A stretch of 19,999 nt of DNA from JAVBNN01 sp031551525 (GCA_031551525.1 JAVBNN010000029.1:1-19999); one strand, 5' to 3'; positions 7,428 through 15,725 are shown, counted from the stretch's first letter. Notes: generated by a model from the letters alone, not told the origin. A program made the numbers and translations.

Positions 7428-8303
7428 ATGGAATTACGACAATTAATGATTTTCTGCAAAGCAGCGGAAACGCTCAACTTTACCAAAGCCGGCCAATATC
7501 TTGACTATGCTCAATCCAACATAACCGGACAGATACGCCTTCTGGAAGAAGAACTCAAGGTCAAGCTGTTTGAGCGTTTAGGGCGCAACATCAAGCTGAC
7601 CAGTGAGGGCAGAGAGTTTTATAGCTACGCCAAACACATTATCGACTTGAGCGAAGAAGCCAAAAACCGATTTTCTACCAATGATTACAAGGGAACACTC
7701 AATATCGGGGCGGCGGAAACTATCTGCGTATACTACCTGCCGCAGCTGCTCATCAAATACCGGCAGCTTTACCCGCAGGTCAAGATATGCATACACATGG
7801 ACGCCTGTGACCAGTTCATGGAACGACTAAAAAGCAATAACATCGACGTGGCCATGGTACTGACTAATACAATCAAAATGCCGGAACTGGCTAGCCAGGA
7901 ACTCCAGCGCGAAGAAATGGCTACGGTAGTGAGCCCCTTTCACCATATGGCCAGCCGTTCGACCATAACACCGGAAGATTTTGAGGGCGAGTCGCTTATC
8001 ATCACTCTGCCAGGCTGCGGCTACCGCCCGCTTATCCTTGCCCTCCTTGAGGAACACCAGATAAACCTGGGGTCTATCATCGAGCTCTCAAGTGTGGCAT
8101 CAATAAAGCAATGCACGATCGCTGGCCTCGGGATAGCTGTTGTGCCTAAAATATCGGTCAAAAACGAACTGCTGCAAGGTACTTTGAAAGAATTATCACT
8201 GGAAGGCGCCAATCTCGATGTGAAAAACTTTCTGGTTTATCATCAGAAAAAGTGGCTATCCCCGGCAATCAGAGGTTTTTTAGCCTTGTGTAACGAGAAC
8301 TGA
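7428..8303 (+). CDS. LysR family transcriptional regulator
   Basis: A 291-residue DNA-binding regulator and the only plus-strand gene here. The winged helix-turn-helix spans about 1-60 (MELRQLMIFCKAAETLNFTK, then QSNITGQIRLLEEELKVKLFER), followed by the linker helix and a periplasmic-binding-like effector domain from about 90 to 290 (GTLNIGAAETI; GIAVVPKISV). The ribosome site GGAGG (7418-7422) is five bases from the ATG. It sits between the amidohydrolase-transporter pair and the divergent aminotransferase operon, with a matching dyad upstream, so it most likely controls one or both in response to a pathway compound. The effector is unknown. Confidence 0.95.
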   Translation: MELRQLMIFCKAAETLNFTKAGQYLDYAQSNITGQIRLLEEELKVKLFERLGRNIKLTSEGREFYSYAKHIIDLSEEAKNRFSTNDYKGTLNIGAAETICVYYLPQLLIKYRQLYPQVKICIHMDACDQFMERLKSNNIDVAMVLTNTIKMPELASQELQREEMATVVSPFHHMASRSTITPEDFEGESLIITLPGCGYRPLILALLEEHQINLGSIIELSSVASIKQCTIAGLGIAVVPKISVKNELLQGTLKELSLEGANLDVKNFLVYHQKKWLSPAIRGFLALCNEN

Positions 8304-8313
8304 TGCAAGAAAA

Positions 8314-8344
8314 AACATCCTGCTGTTTTTTACAACAGGATGTT
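8314..8344. terminator. Bidirectional terminator between lysR and the DcuC-type gene
   Basis: AACATCCTG (8314-8322) pairs with CAGGATGTT (8336-8344). A-rich sequence on the left and T-rich on the right give a U tract in both directions. It lies between the two convergent stop codons and can serve both genes. Confidence 0.8.
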
Positions 8345-8354
8345 TTTATTTTTA

Positions 8355-9620
8355 TCAATACAAAAGCATAAACATAGATACTATAACGGCAATAAACATG
8401 CCGGGAAGGCTGCGTTTAGCTATTTCCATCGGGCTGACCTTGGCCAGACCGGCAACAACCAGGCAGGCACCGGATATCGGAGACGCGGTACGTCCCAGCG
8501 CGCCGCCCAAAGCAGCCATACTGCCCATCTTGGGTATCTCCAGTCCAAAATTCGCCGCATGCGGAGTAACTGCCTCATTGAAAGCCAGGGCTGCCGCATC
8601 GCCTGAACCGGATATCAGACCCAGAATAAACGGCCCAAAAGCCGAGGCTATTTTGGCGATAGACGGAGTGTTGGTCAAAAAAGCATTAAAGGCTTTTATC
8701 AGACCCAGTGAACTCATGCCGCTGACAAATACCGCTGCGGCGATGATTATGCCGAGGATCTGACCATATGACCAGCCCATACCGTCAAAGAAAGACTTGG
8801 ATACTTCGCCGGGATTTTTACGGGTGACCAGCACGGCCAAAACAACGCTGATCAGCATCGCGTGGGAAACCATCATGTTGTATTTACCGAATACTTTAAA
8901 TGCATTGGCGATAAGAAGAACCACTGGTAGTATGGGAATAATAGCTTTTAGAAGGTTTACTTTTACCTCTTCTACTTTATGGGCAACGTCTTCAGGGATA
9001 TAATCTTTGTCTTCTTTAAGAAAGCGAGCCACTAAGGTCAGGGTAATAGCGCCGACCAACGCGCAGGCTATGTCCGCGTACATGTGTACGGAAATAACAT
9101 CGACTGCGCTCTTTTTGATCATAGCGGCAATAAAAGCATTATGTGACAAACCCGGGCTAAGCATACTACCGTAAGTACCGGCAAATACCGCCGAAGCCGC
9201 GATGGCCGGATGAATGCCGGAAGAAATGAGCAGCGGTATCATGACCGCTCCTACCGCCGCCGCGCAGCTCGAAGCAGCCGGCAAAGCGATATTTATGGAA
9301 AAAGTAGCCAGTACGGCAAGCGGTATCAATAACGGGCGAATCTTTTTCATGAAATTCAGCACTAAATGGATAAGATGCTTATCGCATTCGGTGTACTTCA
9401 TTACATAGGCAAAACCCATAACTGACAGTATCGGCTCGATCAAAGAACCTGTAACCATACGGGAAGAAAACGCCTGAAATGCCGCTGTGGGTACTCCAGC
9501 AATCCCCGCCATCAATAGACCGGAACAAAAAAGTACCATTCTAGTTTCATACTGTTTTATCAATAAATAAATCGTTACTGCTATTATCACAACACCGGTT
9601 ACTAACATAACTGCTTGCAT
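8355..9620 (-). CDS. dcuC: DcuC-type anaerobic C4-dicarboxylate carrier
   Basis: A 421-residue inner-membrane carrier with roughly 11-12 hydrophobic segments along its length and one hydrophilic loop near 200-222 (EDKDYIPEDVAHKVEEVKV). GTYGSMLSPGLSHNAF (148-163) and GSGDAAALAFNEAVTPHA (338-355) are characteristic DcuC-family loops. Relatives exchange or export fumarate, succinate and similar dicarboxylates in anaerobes. It is a little shorter than E. coli DcuC. It lies 43 bases after the amidohydrolase gene with a CAGGAGATGATGCG ribosome site, so it is cotranscribed and probably moves the amidohydrolase substrate, or counter-ions such as succinate. Direction and true substrate cannot be read from sequence. 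Confidence 0.88.
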   Translation of the reverse strand: MQAVMLVTGVVIIAVTIYLLIKQYETRMVLFCSGLLMAGIAGVPTAAFQAFSSRMVTGSLIEPILSVMGFAYVMKYTECDKHLIHLVLNFMKKIRPLLIPLAVLATFSINIALPAASSCAAAVGAVMIPLLISSGIHPAIAASAVFAGTYGSMLSPGLSHNAFIAAMIKKSAVDVISVHMYADIACALVGAITLTLVARFLKEDKDYIPEDVAHKVEEVKVNLLKAIIPILPVVLLIANAFKVFGKYNMMVSHAMLISVVLAVLVTRKNPGEVSKSFFDGMGWSYGQILGIIIAAAVFVSGMSSLGLIKAFNAFLTNTPSIAKIASAFGPFILGLISGSGDAAALAFNEAVTPHAANFGLEIPKMGSMAALGGALGRTASPISGACLVVAGLAKVSPMEIAKRSLPGMFIAVIVSMFMLLY

Positions 9621-9663
9621 CGCATCATCTCCTGATTATCAATTTTTATATTTACGACGAGCT

Positions 9664-11079
9664 TTATCTGCCCGCATAAAGCATGGATTTTTCCATATCG
9701 ATCACATACGGAGAAAGACCGGCCGCTTTAACAGCTTCTTTGCCTTTTTCGGTGCAAATGACTGCGCCTTTGTCTTCGTTGGTCAAAACGCCATTCAAAC
9801 AATTTATCTTGCCGTTGACCACCGTCATGACCGCTTCGCGTTTTATCGGATCAAACACGGTTATATCCGCATCCGCGCCGACCGACAGGTGGCCCTTGTT
9901 TACAAGGCCCAGCATTTTTGCCGGGATAGTGCTGCTCTTTTTGACGAATTCGTTGACTGTCCATACTCCCCATTCGACCAGCTGGTAACCATGGTAAAGG
10001 ATGAAGTTTCTCGGGATGCCGCCGCCGTCAGTGGACAGAGCGTCAATGATAAATGCGCCGTTTTCGTCTTTGGATGAAGCGCACAGGAAGGCGACTTCAC
10101 GATTGTTTACCGGGAAGCAGCAGGTGCAGTTGCCACCCATCATGCGCCAATACTCAAGCGCTTTCTCTGTCTGTACATAGCGGTTCGCGCCGTCGAGGTT
10201 CTCCCAGGAAGCTTGGGCATAGCCGTCTTTGAAAGCTTTAATAAGGCCTTCTTCGGTTATCTCATAGCCGCCCATCTTAAGGCAATTTCTCACGATATGG
10301 CTTTCCGGCACACCGTCTATGCATTTGCCGTTCGCGCCATTTAGAGGAGCACAATGAAATTCGGAAATGATCTGGCGGTTCTCGGTCAGCAATTTGAGAA
10401 CTTTATTGAGTTCGTCTTTGGCGTCGCCGGTAACCATGCCGCGGCAGTACGCGTTGATGTGCGCCAGATGGAAGGGACGGCCTTCGGCAAATTCAACCGT
10501 GTCAAAAACGCCGTTGATGTTGGAGCCATTCTTCTCGCTGCCAGCATGCCAAGCTGCATATACTCTGTTTTCGTTGGCTGCTTTGATCGCGTTGCGGCAA
10601 GCATCCGCTGTATAAGGGTAATGGCCGCCGATGAGTTTTATGCCGATCGCGCCGCCAGCCAAAGATTTCGTTACCAGTTCCCGGCATTCATCCAGTGTGG
10701 GATCCATGTTTTTTATGGTGACATTGGGCCACAGCGCATTCAAAACAGCCATGTTTATACCGGCGCCCGCTTTGTTCATATAATCCATAACCACATTGAC
10801 CGGACCGGCCATGTCGAGGGCGGTAGTCACGCCGGCGCGCGCCATCATGCCGAAGCTGAGTTCGCCACCCAACAGGTCGGATGCGTGCACATGCGAATCC
10901 ACGATACCGGGCATAAGTACCATGCCGGGGAAATACACTACCTGTTTGGCGGCGGAGCCATCGAGAAACTCGCCTACTTCCAGTATTTTCCCGTCTTTGA
11001 TGCCCACCGATACTTCTTTTTTAAGGTCGTTCGCCGGGTCTACAACCAGGCATTCCCTAATTATCAGGTCATATTTCAT
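9664..11079 (-). CDS. Metal-dependent amidohydrolase (dihydroorotase/hydantoinase/D-aminoacylase superfamily)
   Basis: A 471-residue cytoplasmic hydrolase of the amidohydrolase superfamily. The small N- and C-terminal beta domains and the central barrel are present. Candidate ligands of a two-metal centre all exist: His63-x-His65 in GIVDSHVHASD, Lys148 in GIKLIGGHYPY (possibly carboxylated), His178 in AAWHAGSEKNG, His204 or His207 in FHLAHINAY, and Asp351 in LSTDGGG. The C-terminal LSVGADADITVFDP is typical. I do not recognise a characterised subfamily; hydrolysis of a cyclic or N-acyl amide is the reasonable expectation. GGAGG stands six bases before ATG 11079. It heads the operon with the DcuC-type gene; the chemistry fits supplying an amino acid to the aminotransferase encoded beyond lysR. 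Confidence 0.85.
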   Translation of the reverse strand: MKYDLIIRECLVVDPANDLKKEVSVGIKDGKILEVGEFLDGSAAKQVVYFPGMVLMPGIVDSHVHASDLLGGELSFGMMARAGVTTALDMAGPVNVVMDYMNKAGAGINMAVLNALWPNVTIKNMDPTLDECRELVTKSLAGGAIGIKLIGGHYPYTADACRNAIKAANENRVYAAWHAGSEKNGSNINGVFDTVEFAEGRPFHLAHINAYCRGMVTGDAKDELNKVLKLLTENRQIISEFHCAPLNGANGKCIDGVPESHIVRNCLKMGGYEITEEGLIKAFKDGYAQASWENLDGANRYVQTEKALEYWRMMGGNCTCCFPVNNREVAFLCASSKDENGAFIIDALSTDGGGIPRNFILYHGYQLVEWGVWTVNEFVKKSSTIPAKMLGLVNKGHLSVGADADITVFDPIKREAVMTVVNGKINCLNGVLTNEDKGAVICTEKGKEAVKAAGLSPYVIDMEKSMLYAGR

Positions 11080-11153
11080 AGTTTTACCTCCACTTTAAAC
11101 GTTAAAATAAGGACTCGGTTGGCTTATATGGCAGCTGAATAAAATATCCCTCC

Positions 11154-11170
11154 ACACAAAACCGAAACTA
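11154..11170 (+). repeat. Inverted third copy of the AAACCGAA motif
   Basis: On the plus strand ACACAAAACCGAA matches 11 of 13 leading positions of the minus-strand motif found at 11226-11268. It lies about 75-90 bases upstream of the amidohydrolase start. It may be a weaker operator or chance in an AT-rich region. Confidence 0.35.
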
Positions 11171-11225
11171 CCATATCTACGACGACGGCACTATTTTATG
11201 CACCAACAAAAAAATAACCACCCCC

Positions 11226-11268
11226 AAAATCCGGTTTGTTGTAATTATCAAAAAATTCGGTTTATTGT
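11226..11268 (-). repeat. Two direct repeats upstream of the amidohydrolase gene
   Basis: Two 17-base copies, 11226-11242 and 11252-11268, differ at two positions and repeat every 26 bases. Read on the minus strand they are ACAAYAAACCGRATTTT. They lie about 150-190 bases ahead of the amidohydrolase ATG, where operator sites for the amidohydrolase-DcuC operon would be expected. They do not resemble the LysR dyad at 7391-7413. Confidence 0.55.
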
Positions 11269-11279
11269 TTTTAAATATA

Positions 11280-11307
11280 TTTTAGCATTAAGTATACAAC
11301 GCTAAAA
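11280..11307. promoter_or_regulatory. Inverted repeat upstream of the amidohydrolase gene, possible operator
   Basis: TTTTAGC (11280-11286) and GCTAAAA (11301-11307) are perfect 7-base arms around a 14-base spacer. It is next to the direct repeats. I cannot find a convincing -35/-10 pair for the operon nearby, which would fit an activator-dependent promoter. Confidence 0.4.
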
Positions 11308-11345
11308 ATTGTTGTTATTGATTACTTCCATCAGTAAGAAAGATT

Positions 11346-11492
11346 TTAAAAAACAAACTTCTTATACCGCCATGTCCAGCCTTTGACTAGGTGCGCTATA
11401 TTGGCCGGAAGGGATGCCCAAAGGGTGGAAAACCGGTTGTCAAATAAAAGCCCCCATAAGAGCTCAGATTTGCATTCTATCAGATCATTCAT
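11346..11492 (-). other. Doubtful 48-codon reading frame in the intergenic stretch
   Basis: ATG 11492 to TAA 11346 would encode 48 residues containing FDNRFSTLWASLPANIAHL and ending in KGWTWRYKKFVF, rich in aromatic residues. No Shine-Dalgarno sequence precedes it, and an in-frame stop lies eight codons upstream. I do not recognise the product. It could be a gene relic, a small real gene or chance. Apart from this frame, the stretch 11,080-11,550 holds only the repeats and the promoter region. Confidence 0.2.
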
Positions 11493-11552
11493 GCTATCGC
11501 GCTGACCGTAAAATCATTTCTACAATCACTAGGCCCTTCTTGTCTTAATAAA

Positions 11553-11586
11553 AAAACCGCTTGCTATAAAAACAGCAAACGGTTTT
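11553..11586 (-). terminator. Rho-independent terminator after the DUF2225 gene
   Basis: AAAACCG (11553-11559) pairs with CGGTTTT (11580-11586), and TTGCT (11561-11565) with AGCAA (11574-11578), with one mismatch between and an eight-base loop. On the minus strand a run of seven T follows. It lies 13 bases after the DUF2225 stop codon. Confidence 0.85.
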
Positions 11587-11598
11587 GTCATTTTTTTA

Positions 11599-12291
11599 TT
11601 ATAATACATCGTTGATTTCGCTGCGGCTGCCTTTAAGTTCGTTCCAGGCATCCCTCGACAGGTCCATGATCCGCTTTTCCGCCCGAGTCTGCGGATTTGT
11701 TATCAGACGACCGAAAGACGTAGCCGCCTGTTCTGCTTTGCCTGTCCGTCGCTGCAATTCGGCAATCAAAAATTCTGCGGTGACGTTGTTCATGTTGCCG
11801 ATAGGGAACTTTTCTTTGTATAAAGCATTCTCATAATGTTCCAGGGCTTTTTCCAGCGCGTATTCTTCCTGCAAAGTATCTTCCGCTTCCCGATACAGCC
11901 AACCAAGGCGCAAATACAAGCCCGCCAGCCGACTGTCGACCGCTTCGATCATTTCCGCCATAAAAATAGCTACTTTGAAAAGTATTATAGCCTGCTCGCG
12001 TGTGCGCGCACCGCTGAAGTCCACATTGACCTGCAGGCGCATAAGAAAGTTTTTCAGTTTTTCCGCCGCTTTTTCGCTCAATTCGCTAAAAAAAGTGTCC
12101 TGTGCCGCATAACCACAATGCGGGCAGATCCAAATTGTATAGTAAAGCGGATTGAGTTCCTCGAACACGATGTTAAAATCCGTATCCTGCCGCAGCATTT
12201 TCAAGCGGGAACGCACTTTGGTGGCTGGAAAATCTTTTTTGCACACCGGACAGGTTTTGTCCGTACTGTAAGTCAGGTCAGGAGAAGCCAT
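11599..12291 (-). CDS. DUF2225 family protein with zinc-ribbon cysteines and TPR-like helices
   Basis: A 230-residue protein of unknown function, conserved in Firmicutes. It has CPVC (Cys14, Cys17) and CPHC (Cys56, Cys59), a likely zinc ribbon, followed by a helical region with tetratricopeptide character (ALEKALEHYENALY and FLIAELQRRTGKAEQA). No signal peptide or membrane segment. The ATG at 12291 has AAGGA about ten bases upstream. It lies 80 bases downstream of the glycogen operon on the same strand with only a weak hairpin between, so partial read-through is likely. The domain name is secure; a role is not known to me. Confidence 0.85.
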   Translation of the reverse strand: MASPDLTYSTDKTCPVCKKDFPATKVRSRLKMLRQDTDFNIVFEELNPLYYTIWICPHCGYAAQDTFFSELSEKAAEKLKNFLMRLQVNVDFSGARTREQAIILFKVAIFMAEMIEAVDSRLAGLYLRLGWLYREAEDTLQEEYALEKALEHYENALYKEKFPIGNMNNVTAEFLIAELQRRTGKAEQAATSFGRLITNPQTRAEKRIMDLSRDAWNELKGSRSEINDVL

Positions 12292-12371
12292 CTTGCACCG
12301 ATCCTTATCTCAAACTATCGCCTGTTAAAAAAGCAGCCGGTTTTAAGTCTTTAAAAGCCCGACCGTTTCGT

Positions 12372-15300
12372 TTATATACGCCCGCCCAATCGGGCAAGCC
12401 CACGCATATCCTCCACGGTTTGTTTGCCAAGCTGTCCGGGCTGTAACCGCCAGCTCCAGTTGCCTGCCGCCGTTCCCGGCACATTCATCCGGGCGCCGCT
12501 CCCGAGACGCAAAATATCTTGCAGCGGAAGTATCAGCCATATCGCATCATTCGTATAAGCATATTCCAGTATATATTGTATCACTTTTTCCAGCGGCAGC
12601 ATAGCAGGAATACCGGCAGCCGCGGCAAGTTGCTGAAACACTTCGGCGGTACGTTCTTTTTCGCACCAGCCCAAAAGCGTATCGTTATCGTGTGTACCGG
12701 TATAGAGCACCTTATCCTGATCACTGGGCAGGCAAAACTGCAATACGTCCATGCCCGGAAGGGTAAACCGATCACGTAACCTGTTTATATCCGGTGTGAT
12801 GTCGCCGAGGTCTTCGGCAATAAAGGGCAGGCCATTGAAATATTTTTGCATGGCCAAGAGAAAGTCCGCACCCGGCCCTTTCTGCCATTTCCCATACATC
12901 GCCGTCTCACTGCCGGAGGGAATGCTCCAATAGCTGTCGAGCGCCCGAAAATGGTCTAAGCGCAAAATATCTCCGGATTTTAGCCCTTGCTTGAGGCGCA
13001 ATTTCCACCATTTGTACTTTTCCGCCCGGCAACTGGCCCAGTCATATAAAGGATTGCCCCACAGCTGGCCCGTAGTAGAGAAATAGTCCGGCGGCACCCC
13101 CGCTACAGATAAGGGGCGCCCATTCCTATCCAACTGGAAAATATTACGGTGTGCCCAGGTATCCACACTATCGGCCGCCACATAAAAAGGAACGTCGCCA
13201 ATGATTGTAACATTCTTTTCTCGCGCCCTGTCCCGTATCGCCTGCCACTGCTTCCAGAAAACATATTGAATAAAAGTATAGTAGGTTATTTCCTCTGACA
13301 AAAGTTCCCGGCACTGGCTAAGCTCCTCTGGCCATCTCATAGCCAGGCCGCGCGGCCATTCCTGCCAGGGGCGGCCGCCGAAATGTTGCTTCATCGCCAT
13401 ATATAAGCTATAGTCTGGCAGCCAGTATTTGTTTTCCTGGCAAAAAACCGCGTAATCTTCACTCCGTTTATCCCGGAAACGCCCATAAGCGAGCCTCAGC
13501 AAGCGCTCTTTCCTAGCCGCTGCCCGGGCAAAATCCACCTTGGTCTCTTCATCCTTACCGGCGCGTTCCCTGCCTAATTCTTCCTGGGTCAGCAGCCCGT
13601 CTGCGCATAACGCATCTGGCGATATTAAAAGGGCATTGCCCGCAAAGGCGCTGCCGCCAGCGTACGGTGAACCGCCGTCATCTGCCGGGCCAAGTGGCAG
13701 TACTTGCCATAATAAATGTCCGCTGTCCGCCAGAAAATCCACAAAATCTAGACAACTTTTGCCAATGTCGCCAATACCGTAATCAGACGGCAAACTCGAG
13801 GGATGCAAAAGAACCCCCGTCCGGCGCACCCGATCCGGATAACACACGGTATTTTGCAGTATGATCGCGCCGCCAGCCGGTACTTTGGCCGCTATTCGTC
13901 CCTCTTTCGGCACAAGCGTCTCTCCGTTCAAGACGTCCACCATAACGGTCGCAGCGCCTGTCGTGAAAAGTTTTTCCTGCCCAGAGCGGTTTATTGCTAT
14001 AACAGCTGCATCTTTGCCCCGCCAGCGCGTATATGCCACTACATCAGGTTCTGACATAAGCGGTTTCCATCTCCCCGTCTGCAATACCGGATACCTCCTG
14101 CGCAGCCGGGAAAACTTCCAGTAATATTTATATGCGGTTTCATCTTCCCGTCCCCATGGGTAGGCGCCACGGTTAAAAGGATCAGCCCAGCCCTCGAGGC
14201 CAGCCTCGTCACCATAATAGACCGCCGGCAGTCCGGCAAAAGTCATCTGCCAGATAACTGCCTGACGCAGGCGCTGTAACGCTAATTCCTTTTGTGTTCT
14301 GGACAGGCGGTATTTTCTTTTTTGCGCGTCGGTTAAACCTGCGGACAAAACACCGGCCAGTTCAGTCAACAAGCGCACTGTATCGTGCGTACCCAACAAA
14401 TTCATCAATGCGTCAAAATTAGGGCGGGGATAGTTTTCATACAAACTGTAAAGATCACCCATGACTTTACGTGAAGACTTGCGAGCCATCAGGAAGTCCA
14501 ATACACTCTGGCGGAAAGGATAATTCATCGCCGAATCCAAAAGGTCGCCGGAAAAATAATTCCGCAGTTCGCCATAAGCGACTTTATGCGAAGCGTCTTC
14601 CCATACTTCACCCAACAGGAAACTGTTTTTAGCCAATTCTTTCAAGCGTTTTTTCATGCGTCGAATAAATTCCAGCGGCAATTCGTCCGCCACATCGAGC
14701 CGCCAGCCCACGGCGCCGGCTTCCAGCCAGCGCGCTGTTATACTGCGGCGATTTTCGACTATATAGTCGAGATAGCCCTCGTCGAGCTCATTTACATTGG
14801 GCAAATTTCCGATACCCCACCAACTCTCGTATTCATCCGGGTAGTTTGTAAAACGGTACCAGCTATAATAAGGCGACTGGGGCGACTGGAACGCTCCCGA
14901 TTCTTTATAAGCGCCTTCTTTGTTAAAATAGCGGCTGTCACTGCCGGTATGGCTGAATACACCGTCGAGGAGCACTTTCATGCCGCGTTTTCCCGCTTCC
15001 CGGCACAGCCGGTTGAAGGCCGCCATATCACCCAGCACCGGGTCGACTTTCTCGTAGTCGCCCGTGTCAAAACGGTGATTGCTCACCGACTGGAAAATAG
15101 GATTTAAATAAATAATACGTACGCCAAAATCTTCCAAATAATCAAGTTTTGCAGTTATCCCATCAAGGTTGCCGCCATAAAAGTCATAGGCCAGTATCTC
15201 GCCGGTCTGCTGGTCGCGGGCATAAAGCGGCGCCCGGTTCCAGCTATCGTGAAAAAGCGAATCCGGCTTTACCGACAACGGCTTTTTGTAAGGATTGAAA

Positions 15301-15725
15301 AAGCGGTCGGGAAATATCTGATAAATCAAACCCCCATCCAACCACTCCGGCATCTCTTGCGGTTGATAGACGGTAATCTGGTAACCAGGCGGTTCTTCTG
15401 CATACAGCTTGCCCCGTCCGCCAGTTTTTTCCGGGTTGTTACCATAATAAAGCGTCCGTTCCTTCAACCTGATAATAAAATAATACCAAACCAGCCCCGG
15501 TTTATCTGATAACCGGAGCTGGGCCTTATATGATATTTTTTCTTCACTGACGTTTGCCGCCGTCATATCGACTGTCTGTTCGGACCCAGACCACACACGC
15601 AACAAAACTTTTTCAGGTCGCGCCCCTCTGATGTCAAGGGCCAGGCACACTTCTTCTCCCGCCGGGCGGGCGCCGAAAGGCTGTCGGTAGTATGGGTTGC
15701 GCGAGTCATGCATGACTGATATCAA
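12372..15725 (-). CDS. Fused GH13 neopullulanase-like amylase and GH77 4-alpha-glucanotransferase
   Basis: A 1,117-residue protein from a TTG start. Residues about 1-115 look like a starch-binding E-set domain. The GH13 barrel (about 130-630) has DGVFSHTG (Asp254), WRLDVADE (nucleophile Asp344), LLGEVWED (acid/base Glu373) and GTHDT (Asp448). The GH77 MalQ part (about 635-1,117) begins LLHPSSLPSDYGIGD, with LRLDHFRAL (nucleophile Asp924), IAEDLG (Glu971) and THDNDT (Asp1013). All catalytic residues are present in both halves. TTG 15725 has AGGAGG six bases upstream; ATG 15713 is too far from it and ATG 15773 lies inside glgP. The enzyme should trim branched or short glucans and recycle maltodextrins alongside GlgP. 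Confidence 0.93.
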   Translation of the reverse strand: MISVMHDSRNPYYRQPFGARPAGEEVCLALDIRGARPEKVLLRVWSGSEQTVDMTAANVSEEKISYKAQLRLSDKPGLVWYYFIIRLKERTLYYGNNPEKTGGRGKLYAEEPPGYQITVYQPQEMPEWLDGGLIYQIFPDRFFNPYKKPLSVKPDSLFHDSWNRAPLYARDQQTGEILAYDFYGGNLDGITAKLDYLEDFGVRIIYLNPIFQSVSNHRFDTGDYEKVDPVLGDMAAFNRLCREAGKRGMKVLLDGVFSHTGSDSRYFNKEGAYKESGAFQSPQSPYYSWYRFTNYPDEYESWWGIGNLPNVNELDEGYLDYIVENRRSITARWLEAGAVGWRLDVADELPLEFIRRMKKRLKELAKNSFLLGEVWEDASHKVAYGELRNYFSGDLLDSAMNYPFRQSVLDFLMARKSSRKVMGDLYSLYENYPRPNFDALMNLLGTHDTVRLLTELAGVLSAGLTDAQKRKYRLSRTQKELALQRLRQAVIWQMTFAGLPAVYYGDEAGLEGWADPFNRGAYPWGREDETAYKYYWKFSRLRRRYPVLQTGRWKPLMSEPDVVAYTRWRGKDAAVIAINRSGQEKLFTTGAATVMVDVLNGETLVPKEGRIAAKVPAGGAIILQNTVCYPDRVRRTGVLLHPSSLPSDYGIGDIGKSCLDFVDFLADSGHLLWQVLPLGPADDGGSPYAGGSAFAGNALLISPDALCADGLLTQEELGRERAGKDEETKVDFARAAARKERLLRLAYGRFRDKRSEDYAVFCQENKYWLPDYSLYMAMKQHFGGRPWQEWPRGLAMRWPEELSQCRELLSEEITYYTFIQYVFWKQWQAIRDRAREKNVTIIGDVPFYVAADSVDTWAHRNIFQLDRNGRPLSVAGVPPDYFSTTGQLWGNPLYDWASCRAEKYKWWKLRLKQGLKSGDILRLDHFRALDSYWSIPSGSETAMYGKWQKGPGADFLLAMQKYFNGLPFIAEDLGDITPDINRLRDRFTLPGMDVLQFCLPSDQDKVLYTGTHDNDTLLGWCEKERTAEVFQQLAAAAGIPAMLPLEKVIQYILEYAYTNDAIWLILPLQDILRLGSGARMNVPGTAAGNWSWRLQPGQLGKQTVEDMRGLARLGGRI

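Noticed and set aside
10354..11142. 262-codon plus-strand reading frame
   Set aside because: Antisense to the amidohydrolase, whose metal-site motifs fix the true frame; no recognisable domain in the antisense product.
12310..12371. Possible terminator after the GH13/GH77 gene
   Set aside because: Only a weak AT stem (TTTTAA/TTAAAA) with a bulge, and the T run is displaced by several bases. Not reliable as a terminator.
14586..15107. 173-codon plus-strand frame
   Set aside because: Antisense to the GH13 catalytic core.
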